This document shows positions 17,161 through 24,508 of a stretch of 39,890 bases of DNA, one piece after another. Each line of letters begins with the position of its first letter. The first letter of the stretch is position 1. Source of the stretch: Bryobacterales bacterium (GTDB lineage Bacteria; Acidobacteriota; Terriglobia; Bryobacterales; Bryobacteraceae); the NCBI GenBank assembly GCA_003167495.1, contig PMSX01000059.1:1-39890 (forward strand), given 5' to 3'. Both the position numbers and the translations under genes were made by a program. The notes below the pieces were generated by a model. That model made no database searches. It worked only from the letters and a program-made list of their open reading frames with translations, and had not been told where the DNA came from.

Positions 17161-17865
17161 TCTTGTTCTCCTTTTCACTCTCTTCTTGAAGGACTAAAAT
17201 GGCGTCCGCACTTTTTGCGTCCACCGACCATAAATCTCCACCGCCACGTTTCCAATAAATAAACTGCTCCATAAGACGAAGGCTTTGCGCTGTGATAATA
17301 GACTTAGGACATTGAAACGCTACGGTTTGTCTGCGCGCAAAAACCGGTCGCGCCGGCCCTTCTTCTTTTTCTTCCAGCCACGCGCATCTGCGGGCTCTCG
17401 CCAAACCGCTAGCTAAGCATTGATCGCATTTCCACGCGGCTTGGTCCGAAAACTGAAAATGGAATGCGATTAGGAGTTTTTTCGTTCGTCATCCGTCAAG
17501 GCGCCTTCCGCCTGAATCGTGTGCACGATTTCTTCAGTCAAATCTTCGGGTCCATCAGCGACGAGTAACTCAGCGGTCGCCGGTTGGCCATTAATCGAGA
17601 GCCCCTCGATGGTCTCAAGGCCCCATTCGATATACACCTTCGCCACCAACAGGTCGGACAGCGCCGCTTCCAACTGACTGGAGGCGTCCCCGCATGTCAA
17701 AAACTCGTGCTTCATCGTAAGTTCCCTAACTCGATGGTTGAGCTCGATTCGCTGTTGCAGCGACACGCGCCTAATCGCGAATCGTACGCCGGCTATCGTT
17801 TGACTGGAATACCATGAAACGCTCGAATAATCTTTCTCTCTATGCAAAAGCGATGTAAGCTTCAT
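17147..17865 (-). CDS. Tail assembly chaperone, long frameshift product (GT-like)
   Basis: Predicted 239-residue product made by a -1 shift at 17476-17482 from the short chaperone into the overlapping frame. After the shift the chain reads KKLLIAFHFQFSDQAAWKC and stays open for about 108 codons through a CxxC pair (KCDQC), RRCAWLEEKEEG and WKRGGGDLW to the TAA at 17147. The downstream frame alone would need a TTG start at 17404 that has no ribosome site, and it would omit the hydrophobic and CxxC segment, so expression by frameshift is the better reading. In lambda the equivalent GT protein binds both tube and tape-measure proteins and guides tail assembly. The end overlaps the tape-measure-like gene by 14 bases. 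Confidence 0.8.
17470..17865 (-). CDS. Tail assembly chaperone, short product (G-like)
   Basis: 131 residues from ATG 17865 (MKLTSLLHREKDYSS), which is preceded by a GGGGGTG ribosome site on the minus strand; the longer open frame to 17952 lies within the tube gene. The sequence is a mixed alpha/beta region (VRFAIRRVSLQQRIELNHRV) with an acidic C-terminus ending in DDERKNS. Size, acidic end and position directly after the tube gene match phage G-type chaperones and RcGTA g10. The last coding triplets contain the slippery heptamer, three codons from the stop. It overlaps the tube gene by 26 bases, so translation is probably coupled. Confidence 0.78.
   Translation of the reverse strand: MKLTSLLHREKDYSSVSWYSSQTIAGVRFAIRRVSLQQRIELNHRVRELTMKHEFLTCGDASSQLEAALSDLLVAKVYIEWGLETIEGLSINGQPATAELLVADGPEDLTEEIVHTIQAEGALTDDERKNS
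17476..17482 (-). promoter_or_regulatory. Programmed -1 frameshift slippery site A AAA AAC
   Basis: In the chaperone frame the codons read CGA AAA AAC TCC TAA, so the heptamer A AAA AAC is in exactly the X XXY YYZ register needed for tandem -1 slippage. The zero frame ends two codons later (TAA at 17472-17470), and the -1 frame is open to 17147. A AAA AAC is one of the known efficient bacterial heptamers. I did not find a clear stem-loop 3' of it; a run of CTCC/GGAG-type stimulation was not established either. Confidence 0.85.
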
Positions 17866-19006
17866 CGTTCGACACCCCCTGTGCCAAATTGTTCTTAAAC
17901 TCCCACAACAAATAAGGTTCCGAATCGTTAAAGAGCGGCAATTCCGGGACAACGTTCGGCAAATAAATCGCCATCATCTGGCCTTGCTGCTGTCCAAGCT
18001 GCAAAAAAGCTGAGACGGGAGTCCTGGACTTGGCTGCCGCATAAAGGCTTCGCGTCTCTACGTCGGCCTGTGCGAAAAGCGTGAAGGTCGACACTACTTC
18101 ACGTGGGCCAGGGACGATTGCCATCGGATACGACGATCCGAATTCCTGATTTCTGACAAGAAGGTTATTGTTTATTTCGATCGCCGCTTCAGTCAACGTA
18201 AACACTTGACTCAAAGGAGAACCAAGCCAGACTTGGCCAAGTTGCCCGGCAACGATTGAATAGTCGAAAGCGGATACAGCAGGCTCCGGAGGAAACGATT
18301 CAATACCAGACACACCGAATACCGCACTGCATGAATCTAAAACGTCGGCCGCCGGACCGCTAAAAATGAGTTCGTGAGTGTCCCCCTTTACGTCAATCTG
18401 GAACTTATCTACGCCGGCGCCCATAATTAGCCGGCTGACGGCATTCGCGGGGTCCCAATAGTCATAGAGTGAAAGACTTGGTAATTGTGTTGCAAGTCCA
18501 TAACTAATCGTTGGTGCGAGGACAGCTCCTACGCCAGGTGGCGCCAAGAACGGCGCATTGATACTTAAGGTTGAAGAATCTTGTACAGCCGTCACGAAGC
18601 GAAGCTCCGCACCATTGGAAATAACAGAGCCGATGTTCAAGTCATGAGGCGCCTGCGTCTGAATCTGGACCCCATTGACGGTGGCGACAGCAAGCCCCTG
18701 CACGAGATCGGGAGCCGCCCCCATTGCCGCCTGGACTAGTGGGCCATAGCTCGGCTGGGTGCTATCATCCCAAGATGTTAAATGTGCACTTACCGCGAAG
18801 CTGCTTCGTCGTGTCGCAGTGGCCGAGCTACCCAGATAGGTGCGCGCACCAGTCTTGTCTCTTCTCTTGGTGACTTCAAGGTTTTGATGACACTCTAAGC
18901 TGTAGGCAGCGAATCGGTTGGAAGCCGTGACGGGCTCGGGTATGCCGTACGCGCTCTCGAGGGCCAAGTAGAATCTATTAGCGTCTGACCAAATATAGTT
19001 AGCCAT
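17840..19006 (-). CDS. Major tail tube protein
   Basis: 388 residues from ATG 19006, with AGGAA about 7 bases upstream. The chain begins MANYIWSDANRFYLALESAYG, followed by a region of regular beta strands. An inserted module around residues 100-160 has the PHDLNIG...LRFVTAVQDSSTLSIN pattern often inserted in tube proteins, followed by PSLSLYDYWDP and a helix-strand C-terminal half ending in LWEFKNNLAQG. Position after the terminator and before the chaperone is that of the tube gene in siphophages and GTAs (g9). It would polymerise into the tail shaft. Family assignment is from context and pattern rather than a single diagnostic motif. Confidence 0.7.
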   Translation of the reverse strand: MANYIWSDANRFYLALESAYGIPEPVTASNRFAAYSLECHQNLEVTKRRDKTGARTYLGSSATATRRSSFAVSAHLTSWDDSTQPSYGPLVQAAMGAAPDLVQGLAVATVNGVQIQTQAPHDLNIGSVISNGAELRFVTAVQDSSTLSINAPFLAPPGVGAVLAPTISYGLATQLPSLSLYDYWDPANAVSRLIMGAGVDKFQIDVKGDTHELIFSGPAADVLDSCSAVFGVSGIESFPPEPAVSAFDYSIVAGQLGQVWLGSPLSQVFTLTEAAIEINNNLLVRNQEFGSSYPMAIVPGPREVVSTFTLFAQADVETRSLYAAAKSRTPVSAFLQLGQQQGQMMAIYLPNVVPELPLFNDSEPYLLWEFKNNLAQGVSNDEAYIAFA

Positions 19007-19014
19007 AAGTATTC

Positions 19015-19512
19015 CTAGTTAAGAGTCACGTCCAGATTGCATGTGACACGTGCCAATTGAACAAAGCCTAGTCCCCCTAGTTTTGGGGTCTGCATCTGTA
19101 CTCCATAAACTCCCGAATAGCGGAAGCCATCTCCCCAGTCACCCATGTTGGCTTGTAAAATACCCGCAATCCCCTGAACAAAGAAGTGCAGCGCCAATTC
19201 GGCCGGTTGTTGCAGACTGTCACTAGACCAAACATCTGCAACCACCGAAATAGCGCCGGAAAAGCTCCGGAATTTTTCCCGCTGGTTGTTCGCAACCTGG
19301 CTCGTATAGATACATACGCGAGGATAGGTAAGCTGCAGGTTAAGGTCGCCCATGTCTGGACTGATAAATGAGCCGATAATCTGGCTCGTGTTCAAAGCCG
19401 GAACGGTTACTCCAGATATCGCTGTATTGGAACTAATCGCCTGTGACAAGGCGTTATTAGCCGTAAGCAGATTGAGCAGTTTATTCGTAGCTAGCAGCGT
19501 CAAAGGGAGCAT
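19015..19512 (-). CDS. Tail terminator-like protein
   Basis: 165 residues, ATG 19512, with AGAGG upstream and only a 3-base gap from the adaptor gene. The chain has an N-terminal helix (MLPLTLLATNKLLNLL) and then strands typical of small ring-forming completion proteins: TYPRVCIYTSQVANNQREKF, FSGAISVVADVW, and the end LGFVQLARVTCNLDV. In many phages this slot, before the tube gene, holds the terminator that caps the tail and joins it to the head (RcGTA g8, lambda U). No diagnostic motif is visible, so the call rests on order, length and fold pattern. Confidence 0.55.
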   Translation of the reverse strand: MLPLTLLATNKLLNLLTANNALSQAISSNTAISGVTVPALNTSQIIGSFISPDMGDLNLQLTYPRVCIYTSQVANNQREKFRSFSGAISVVADVWSSDSLQQPAELALHFFVQGIAGILQANMGDWGDGFRYSGVYGVQMQTPKLGGLGFVQLARVTCNLDVTLN

Positions 19513-19515
19513 GAA

Positions 19516-20295
19516 TTAGCCTCTTCTGATTTGCCGGGAAATCGGTATGATGAAAACCGGCAACTGACCCTCTCCGCCTCGCGGCCCGTTTACAATACCG
19601 GAGGCGGGCAAAGTCCAGGTGGATCCGATACTAAGTGGGTTGCCGTTTTGTAGCGTGATACTGTCTGTGTTTGAGCCAACGTAAACGTTCCAGCCAAGCG
19701 CCGCCGGCGGTGCCTGCAACGCACCCTCGGCCATTTGCACCGTGATACTGCTTTGGTTGTTTGCAACTAATCCGTTCACCGGGCTGAGGGCACTTTCATT
19801 CCCGTCTAGATCCAGCCAGGAAACCTGCACATAGAGTGCCTCCGCGGGAGTAGAGCCTTGCTGCAGCGAGACCTCCGGCATATGCGGCTTCGGCAGCGGC
19901 TTGAACACAATTCCCAGACCAGCGTGCAGAGTCTGATCCGCGGCGTGTTTTACCTCCCGCTCATACTCTTTCCACTTCGCCTCAAAGCGGGTATTCAACT
20001 GAACGTTGTAGGCCTCGGCAAAAAATCCTGACAGCGCGTCAAAACACAGCCAGCGTTTTAATGGCGGAGTCACGACGACGGTCGACAATCCGATCGTTGG
20101 GCGGCTTAACCACTGCGGATCAGAGACGCCCGCGTCCTGCAGGAAGAGCATCAGGTTTTCGCCCACCGCACGCTTTGCCAAAGCAATTTTCTGAACCGCG
20201 TTTATTGAGTGTGACGACGCAACCTGCAGCAGCGAGGATTCGTATGGCAACAAATCCTGTAGAGTGATGATTTCAACGTCAGTGAACAGCGCCAT
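19516..20295 (-). CDS. Head-tail adaptor-like protein with C-terminal FN3-like domain
   Basis: 259 residues from ATG 20295; GAGGTAG lies about 6 bases upstream. The N-terminal ~140 residues are helical and begin with FTDVEIITLQDLLPYESSLL, a pattern like the helical adaptor proteins that dock under the portal (RcGTA g6, HK97 gp6). The C-terminal part (about 155-259) is beta-rich, with YVQVSWLDLDGNESALSP and LGWNVYVGSN, resembling a fibronectin type III or related decoration domain. An adaptor fused to a surface domain would be unusual; separate identification of the halves is uncertain. Confidence 0.45.
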   Translation of the reverse strand: MALFTDVEIITLQDLLPYESSLLQVASSHSINAVQKIALAKRAVGENLMLFLQDAGVSDPQWLSRPTIGLSTVVVTPPLKRWLCFDALSGFFAEAYNVQLNTRFEAKWKEYEREVKHAADQTLHAGLGIVFKPLPKPHMPEVSLQQGSTPAEALYVQVSWLDLDGNESALSPVNGLVANNQSSITVQMAEGALQAPPAALGWNVYVGSNTDSITLQNGNPLSIGSTWTLPASGIVNGPRGGEGQLPVFIIPISRQIRRG

Positions 20296-20301
20296 GAGTC
20301 T

Positions 20302-20640
20302 CTACCTCGAACCCTTCGGCTCCGCTTTCTCCGGTTTGGCCAGGGCACTTCGCAGTTCGGAATCCGAAATGACGGCAATCTGAAGGCGGTGCGATAACTC
20401 GGCCTTCTCCGCCTGCTTTTTGCGCGCGGCCAGTTGTTCGAAGTAAGCCTTCTTTTGCTCCTCATTCGCCAAAACGGCGCGATTCTCGACAATCGCCCTG
20501 GCCGCCTCGCGACGTGACACCTCCACAGTCGCGCCTGGTTTTCCCCCGTCGGCCGTCTCCAGACTCGCGATTAAGGGATAGTGCTCCTCAATGGACGCCT
20601 CGGTATCCTTAATTTTTTTGAAATACTGTTTTAAGTCCAC
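20302..20640 (-). CDS. Small charged helical protein of the head module, unknown
   Basis: 112 residues starting at GTG 20640, chosen because GGAG lies 7 bases upstream. The sequence is highly charged and helical: MDLKQYFKKIKDTEASIEEH, then EVSRREAARAIVENRAVLANEEQKKAYFEQLAARKKQAEKAE, which should form an amphipathic coil. I recognise no family. It lies between the coat and adaptor genes, where phages often keep head-completion, decoration or chaperone proteins. The function is unknown and I assign none. Confidence 0.7.
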   Translation of the reverse strand: MDLKQYFKKIKDTEASIEEHYPLIASLETADGGKPGATVEVSRREAARAIVENRAVLANEEQKKAYFEQLAARKKQAEKAELSHRLQIAVISDSELRSALAKPEKAEPKGSR

Positions 20641-20719
20641 TTATTTCTCCTGCAAAAAACTAGGGAGCCGTCATACAACGGCTCCAATACTTACTGAGTT
20701 CAGTTGAATCTATTTGCCG

Positions 20720-21631
20720 CTACGCGTTGATCTGAACGGCGAAATTGTTGCGCAGCACGCCACAACCGTAGAGCACGTCCACTGTGAACTGCTGCGCCAG
20801 AGTGTTCGGCTGGTAACTCATCACGATACGGAGTCCAAAGTTGCCAACTTCAGCGTATTCGGCCACGGCCCCGGTACCAGGGAGCGGCTGAGGTAACCGG
20901 CGTACAACCAAACCGATAGCGTCCGTAGTAAATGCGAGGTTATGAATCGTCGGCGAGGTCGTTCCAGTACTCGGCACATATTGCGACCGGAAGATAAAGA
21001 AATCCTTCATCTTTCCGACATTGCCCTCGACCAATGCTTTCAGGCCCGCTTCACCCGAGGAGTAGTACTCACTGAAGCGAGGAATTTGGCGGATGGCGGA
21101 ATAAGTGCTTGAATCCACCACCAGATACTTAGGCATGCTGGGCGGCACCTTTGCCGAGAAAAGAGCCGTTTCCGCGGAATCGATCACTGCTTCGGTAACA
21201 GGTGTTCCAGCCACACCCAATACCGGATTGGCCGTGAATTGGCTGTAGAGATTGAGCAAGCTTTGCTCGACACTAGCCGCGATCGCGATGACCGCCGGCT
21301 GCATGTAGGCGCGTAGCAGTTCTGGGAACGCTAAGGCCTTCGTGACATCCGGAATCTGGAATGTCGCTTCTGCGTGGGTATTCAGAACAATTTGCGCATT
21401 TCCCAGACTCGGGTTTTGCGGACTCACCGTCCCGCCTTCCGCAATGTTATTCGCCACCAAAACGGGTGGAATCGGTATATTAACCGTATCGCCGGTGTTT
21501 GCCAGCACGGGCTCGTAGTCTCGGTTAACAAGGTTACCCATAACCATGTTTCCCATCAGTGCTGGCAGCGCATCAGCCGCCACCAGCTTCACAATCGCAT
21601 TCGCCAAATTGGCGGACGTAATAATAGCCAT
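20720..21631 (-). CDS. Major capsid protein, P22 coat-like (HK97 fold)
   Basis: 303 residues from ATG 21631, with AGGAG about 5 bases upstream. The N-terminal portion reads like P22 gp5-type coat proteins: LVAADALPALMGNMVMGNLV, NRDYEPVLANTGDTVNIPIP, and then a helix-rich spine (AYMQPAVIAIAASVEQSLLN). The C-terminal half has the P-domain-like pattern (MPKYLVVDSSTYSAIRQIPR, FIFRSQYVP, HNLAFTTDAIGLVVRRLP) and ends VDVLYGCGVLRNNFAVQI. It forms the procapsid shell with the scaffold encoded just upstream. No propeptide cleavage site or head protease is seen, which agrees with P22-like assembly, where the coat is not cleaved. Confidence 0.82.
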   Translation of the reverse strand: MAIITSANLANAIVKLVAADALPALMGNMVMGNLVNRDYEPVLANTGDTVNIPIPPVLVANNIAEGGTVSPQNPSLGNAQIVLNTHAEATFQIPDVTKALAFPELLRAYMQPAVIAIAASVEQSLLNLYSQFTANPVLGVAGTPVTEAVIDSAETALFSAKVPPSMPKYLVVDSSTYSAIRQIPRFSEYYSSGEAGLKALVEGNVGKMKDFFIFRSQYVPSTGTTSPTIHNLAFTTDAIGLVVRRLPQPLPGTGAVAEYAEVGNFGLRIVMSYQPNTLAQQFTVDVLYGCGVLRNNFAVQINA

Positions 21632-21725
21632 AATTCTCCTAGATTTTCTTCCGGCGCTTAGCGCCTAACTACTCACAACTTGGTAACTTGCTATAACTCG
21701 AAGCTAGTTGCATGGTGCGAATCGA

Positions 21726-22310
21726 TCACCCGCCGCGCAACATTTGCGAGGCAAGCCTCGCAATTTCCTGGCGCACCCGGTCGTTCTCATCCTTGCTCAT
21801 TCCCGGTTTGATCTTGTCCATCTCAACACCACCTGAAATTCCCTGTTGAACGTTCCTTGCAGGAGGTTGTGCGCCGCTCCCGCCGGGGATTCGCGCCGGC
21901 AAAAGCTCTGGATTTTCCTGCACAAAGCTTGTGAGATAGTCCTGGAGCGTCTTGCCTTCCGGACCCCGCGCTTGCAAGCGGCCATCCTCGGCGCGCACAA
22001 TATCGTCTTTTACGGCGCGGAACGCCAATTCAACCTTGGCCACGCCAAGCCGTTGCAACTCACTGCGAATCTGCGAATTGCGATCTGCTTCATCGGCCAT
22101 CGCGCGGGCCTTTCGGTTTTCCTCGGCCAGCTGATTCAGCCGCCCCTCCAGACTTTCGCGCCGCTTGCGTTCTTCATGTAATTCGGCCTTATAAGCGGGC
22201 TCCGCTTTTCTCTGCTCGGCCTGCACGAACTCCTGAATCGTTTGTCTTACTACATCCCGGATATCGGGCTGTGCATCGGCCGGCGTTTCCGTTATTCTTT
22301 GTTCTGACAT
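21726..22310 (-). CDS. Scaffolding-like protein
   Basis: 194 residues from ATG 22310; GGAGAAG lies upstream and the portal stop codon TAG abuts the ATG. The protein is predicted mostly helical, with a coiled-coil in residues 40-85 (ERKRRESLEGRLNQLAEENR), a middle helix, a Pro/Gly-rich link (PGGSGAQPPARNVQQG), and a C-terminal charged helix (DENDRVRQEIARLASQMLRGG) that would suit coat binding. Charge, coil and place between portal and coat are the hallmarks of internal scaffolds. No protease motif is present. The identification is by architecture, not by a family motif. Confidence 0.65.
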   Translation of the reverse strand: MSEQRITETPADAQPDIRDVVRQTIQEFVQAEQRKAEPAYKAELHEERKRRESLEGRLNQLAEENRKARAMADEADRNSQIRSELQRLGVAKVELAFRAVKDDIVRAEDGRLQARGPEGKTLQDYLTSFVQENPELLPARIPGGSGAQPPARNVQQGISGGVEMDKIKPGMSKDENDRVRQEIARLASQMLRGG

Positions 22311-23711
22311 CTAGTTCTTCTCCATCTGACTCTTGATTTGCGAGTCGATTTCCGTCACAATTTGATCCTTTGTCTCCTGTCTCACATCGCTTAAGTACTT
22401 CAAGGCAAGCCTCTCGAAAATCTGTTTCTTGAGGGTGGCGGACGGAATCCCCAGCGCAAGAAGATTTGTCGCTTGCTCCAGCTCACTCGCAAAATCGCTG
22501 ATGTCTAATTCGTCAAGCCCGGTGATAGTCACCCGGATATCGTCCTGGCGGGCCGTCACAATGGCTTCCAGAACTTTTCGCATGACGCTTTTCACCCAGA
22601 CTCCGTACGCGCGCAGCACCTCCTGCGTCAACTGAAAATCGAGCTGTTTACTCAGCGCCGATTGTGCCCGGCCACCCTCGTCTTCACCCGAAGCTTGCGA
22701 CAGATAACAAACCCGGTATATCTCTTCTTTCAGCGTCTCCAAATGATCCGCCGCGATTTGGTGAACCTTTCCGTCGGGTTCTGCCCAGCCAAAGCGGTCT
22801 CCGGGTGCGAGTTGGATGTAATAACTTTCGCCAACAATCTGATTCCATTCGCGGTCGGAGTAGATAACCGGCATCGCAAAAAGCCCCATCGTAATCGCCC
22901 ACCCGAGCGCGTTCGACTTGTTAAAGTGTTCTAATTGCAGTTGCGCGGCTTTGTTCATCAGCCAACAGGTATCGTTGGCTTCCAGTTCGAAAATTGGAAC
23001 CCGGTTCTGATTCGCCAATGCATGCAAGCCTTCCGCTATCAGTTCGATCGCCCCGGGCTGCTCCCCGCCTTCTATCCGCTTATAGATTTTGTAGGAGGTG
23101 CGATCGTAATAGCGCCAGATCGTTTCTGTGATTCGCTGAGTCGAACTTACGTCTGGCTGTTTGTCCACCTTGATTCGAAGCACCGCCCACTCATAACAAT
23201 CGCTATCATCCTTGCTCCAGTTAATAAGATCTTCGGCTTGGAAAGGAATCAGGAAGGCCCGCGACAAACCGCTCGCCTCCTCCTCCGCTCTATTCGACGG
23301 CGCGGTCGAGGCTCTCGGAAAATCAATCAAGATAACGCTCCGGCCCACCACCAGTGAATTTCTAAATGCATCTTGAAAGAAGGCAGAGAGCGTTGTTCCG
23401 CGGCGGTCGCAATTGTCTTGCAATTCCGACAAGAACTTCCTTCCTGACTCCAGTCCCCCTTCGTATTGCAGGCTCGGCTCCCGGTGGAACAATGTGGAGC
23501 TATACCAATCCACAATCGATCCTATGTAGTTTTCGTAGAAAGCTCTTCCTAACCGCTCCGAATAAACTTCGAGTGGCTCCTTTTGTCTCCGCATCAGGTA
23601 ATTGATCGCTCGGTGCTTGAATTGCTGCCCCCCGACGTAGAGGTCTCGGTACATGGCCCATGTTGGCGCCAGCCTGCGATAATCCGGGTGTTCCGTGTCA
23701 ATCTGTGTCAT
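22311..23711 (-). CDS. Phage portal protein (DUF4055-like)
   Basis: 466 residues. The early part (ENYIGSIVDWYSSTLFHREP, then FFQDAFRNSLVVGRSVILID) and the middle (LQLEHFNKSNALGWAITMGL, then FAMPVIYS) agree with the DUF4055 portal family, which forms the dodecameric ring at the capsid vertex through which DNA passes. The tail half includes a helix-rich crown (SALSKQLDFQLTQEVLRAYG). It starts at ATG 23711 with a 4-base ATGA overlap with the small upstream frame, indicating coupled translation. A terminase large subunit normally precedes the portal, but none is present here. Confidence 0.82.
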   Translation of the reverse strand: MTQIDTEHPDYRRLAPTWAMYRDLYVGGQQFKHRAINYLMRRQKEPLEVYSERLGRAFYENYIGSIVDWYSSTLFHREPSLQYEGGLESGRKFLSELQDNCDRRGTTLSAFFQDAFRNSLVVGRSVILIDFPRASTAPSNRAEEEASGLSRAFLIPFQAEDLINWSKDDSDCYEWAVLRIKVDKQPDVSSTQRITETIWRYYDRTSYKIYKRIEGGEQPGAIELIAEGLHALANQNRVPIFELEANDTCWLMNKAAQLQLEHFNKSNALGWAITMGLFAMPVIYSDREWNQIVGESYYIQLAPGDRFGWAEPDGKVHQIAADHLETLKEEIYRVCYLSQASGEDEGGRAQSALSKQLDFQLTQEVLRAYGVWVKSVMRKVLEAIVTARQDDIRVTITGLDELDISDFASELEQATNLLALGIPSATLKKQIFERLALKYLSDVRQETKDQIVTEIDSQIKSQMEKN

Positions 23712-23896
23712 CGTTTCCTCACTTGCTCAGGGGTTGCTTTCTCCGTCCGCTTACTTTTACTTTTCTCGGACACAAGCCCCGGATCATTTTGCCCAGCGGG
23801 CCTGCTCGGCTTCTCCGAAGTCCTCATCCGCTCATCAAGTTCGCATTGCCGGCGTTCACGCCATACCAAAAAAAGTGCGCAAGCTATTGAAAACAA
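23708..23896 (-). CDS. Small membrane-anchored basic protein upstream of portal
   Basis: A 62-codon frame from TTG 23896 whose stop overlaps the portal ATG in an ATGA. Residues 2-12 (FSIACALFLVW) are hydrophobic and could be a short membrane anchor. The rest is very polar and basic at the end (SEKSKSKRTEKATPEQVRKR). I recognise no family. The stop-start overlap and the strand make it likely to be a real gene, although the TTG start lacks a clear ribosome site. It could be a truncated remnant of the missing upstream packaging gene or a holin-like small protein; the sequence does not decide. Confidence 0.45.
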   Translation of the reverse strand: MFSIACALFLVWRERRQCELDERMRTSEKPSRPAGQNDPGLVSEKSKSKRTEKATPEQVRKR

Positions 23897-24153
23897 GACG
23901 AAAAATTTTTGTTTAACTTTCGTGACGGGTTGCGGCGGACGAAAAAGTGTCCACTACAGAAAGGGATAAAAAACGCGCTCAGCGTTGCTTTCACGCCACT
24001 ACTTTCGATTCATGGCTCGGCATGCGCGAAGGGGCGGTTAATGATGCAAATCTTTGGCGCTCTTCGTGAACGGCGGCTCGTCATTTGTTCCTAAGCCTGC
24101 CTGATTAAAAAATTATCTATTCCCCGCCTAACCAAACAGCGAGTCCATCGTTC

Positions 24154-24159
24154 TATAAT
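24154..24159 (+). promoter_or_regulatory. Putative -10 box of padR, near-leaderless
   Basis: A perfect TATAAT lies 10 bases before the padR ATG at 24170. No matching -35 hexamer is found at 16-18 bases upstream (ACCAAA at 24131-24136). Transcription would start about 24166, leaving at most a few bases of leader, and no ribosome site is present. The gene therefore probably uses a leaderless or nearly leaderless mRNA. Confidence 0.5.
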
Positions 24160-24169
24160 CAGACCGTCT

Positions 24170-24508
24170 ATGGGAACCAACAAACCGAAGGCCGACCTTT
24201 TGCCCGGCACGCTGGACATGCTCGTTCTCAAGGTATTGATGCGGGGCCATTTGCATGGGTATGCGATCGCGCAACTGATTCAACAATTGTCCGACGATCT
24301 GCTGCGCGTCGAAGAAGGCTCTCTTTACCCGGCTCTCCAGCGGCTTGAGCTGAATGGCTGGATCGAGGGCGAGTGGGGCCTCTCGGCCAACAACCGGCGC
24401 GCTCGTTTCTATAAGCTGACGCCCGACGGCCGCAAACACCTCGCCGAAGAGTCGGCCCGTTATCGCCAGGTCACCGGCGCGGTGGCCCGGATTATGGGGT
24501 TCGCTTAA
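24170..24508 (+). CDS. PadR-family transcriptional regulator
   Basis: 112 residues, a typical length for the short PadR type. The winged helix reads ADLLPGTLDMLVLKVLMRGH, then HGYAIAQLIQQLSDDLLRVE, EGSLYPALQRLELNGWI and the wing NNRRARFYKLTPDGRKHL, all characteristic of PadR. Such regulators commonly repress the gene beside them. The stop codon is followed directly by the ATG of the ADOP permease, so the two form an operon, and autoregulation of the permease is the expected role. The inducer is unknown. Confidence 0.93.
   Translation: MGTNKPKADLLPGTLDMLVLKVLMRGHLHGYAIAQLIQQLSDDLLRVEEGSLYPALQRLELNGWIEGEWGLSANNRRARFYKLTPDGRKHLAEESARYRQVTGAVARIMGFA

Larger units (their letters stand above)
8687..23896 (-). 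mobile_element. Phage/GTA-like virion structural locus lacking terminase, integrase and lysis genes
   Basis: A run of about 14 minus-strand genes with gaps of a few bases up to about 90, in the canonical order of tailed-phage head and tail morphogenesis: portal, scaffold, coat, connector proteins, tube, frameshifted chaperone, tape measure, distal tail, hub and terminal tail protein. The right end is near 23.9 kb, where a plus-strand padR gene begins after a short gap; the left end is the stop codon at 8687, 28 bases from a chromosomal symporter gene. I found no terminase, head protease, integrase, transposase, repressor, replication or lysis gene, and no tRNA, direct repeat or attachment site at either end. 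By eye it looks less GC-rich than its neighbours. The composition is that of a GTA-like or defective prophage locus; absence of the other genes is a statement about this window only. Confidence 0.85.

Noticed and set aside
17147..17404. Independent 85-codon gene starting at TTG 17404
   Set aside because: No ribosome site precedes the TTG, and the same frame is entered by the -1 slip at 17476-17482, giving a coherent long chaperone product.
8687..23896. Contractile tail or tailocin
   Set aside because: There is no sheath of contractile type, baseplate wedge or spike gene, and portal and coat genes are present; the set fits a capsid-bearing, non-contractile particle.
23909..24094. 61-codon plus-strand frame between portal and padR
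   Set aside because: No ribosome site and no recognisable domain; it ends well before padR and is most likely chance.
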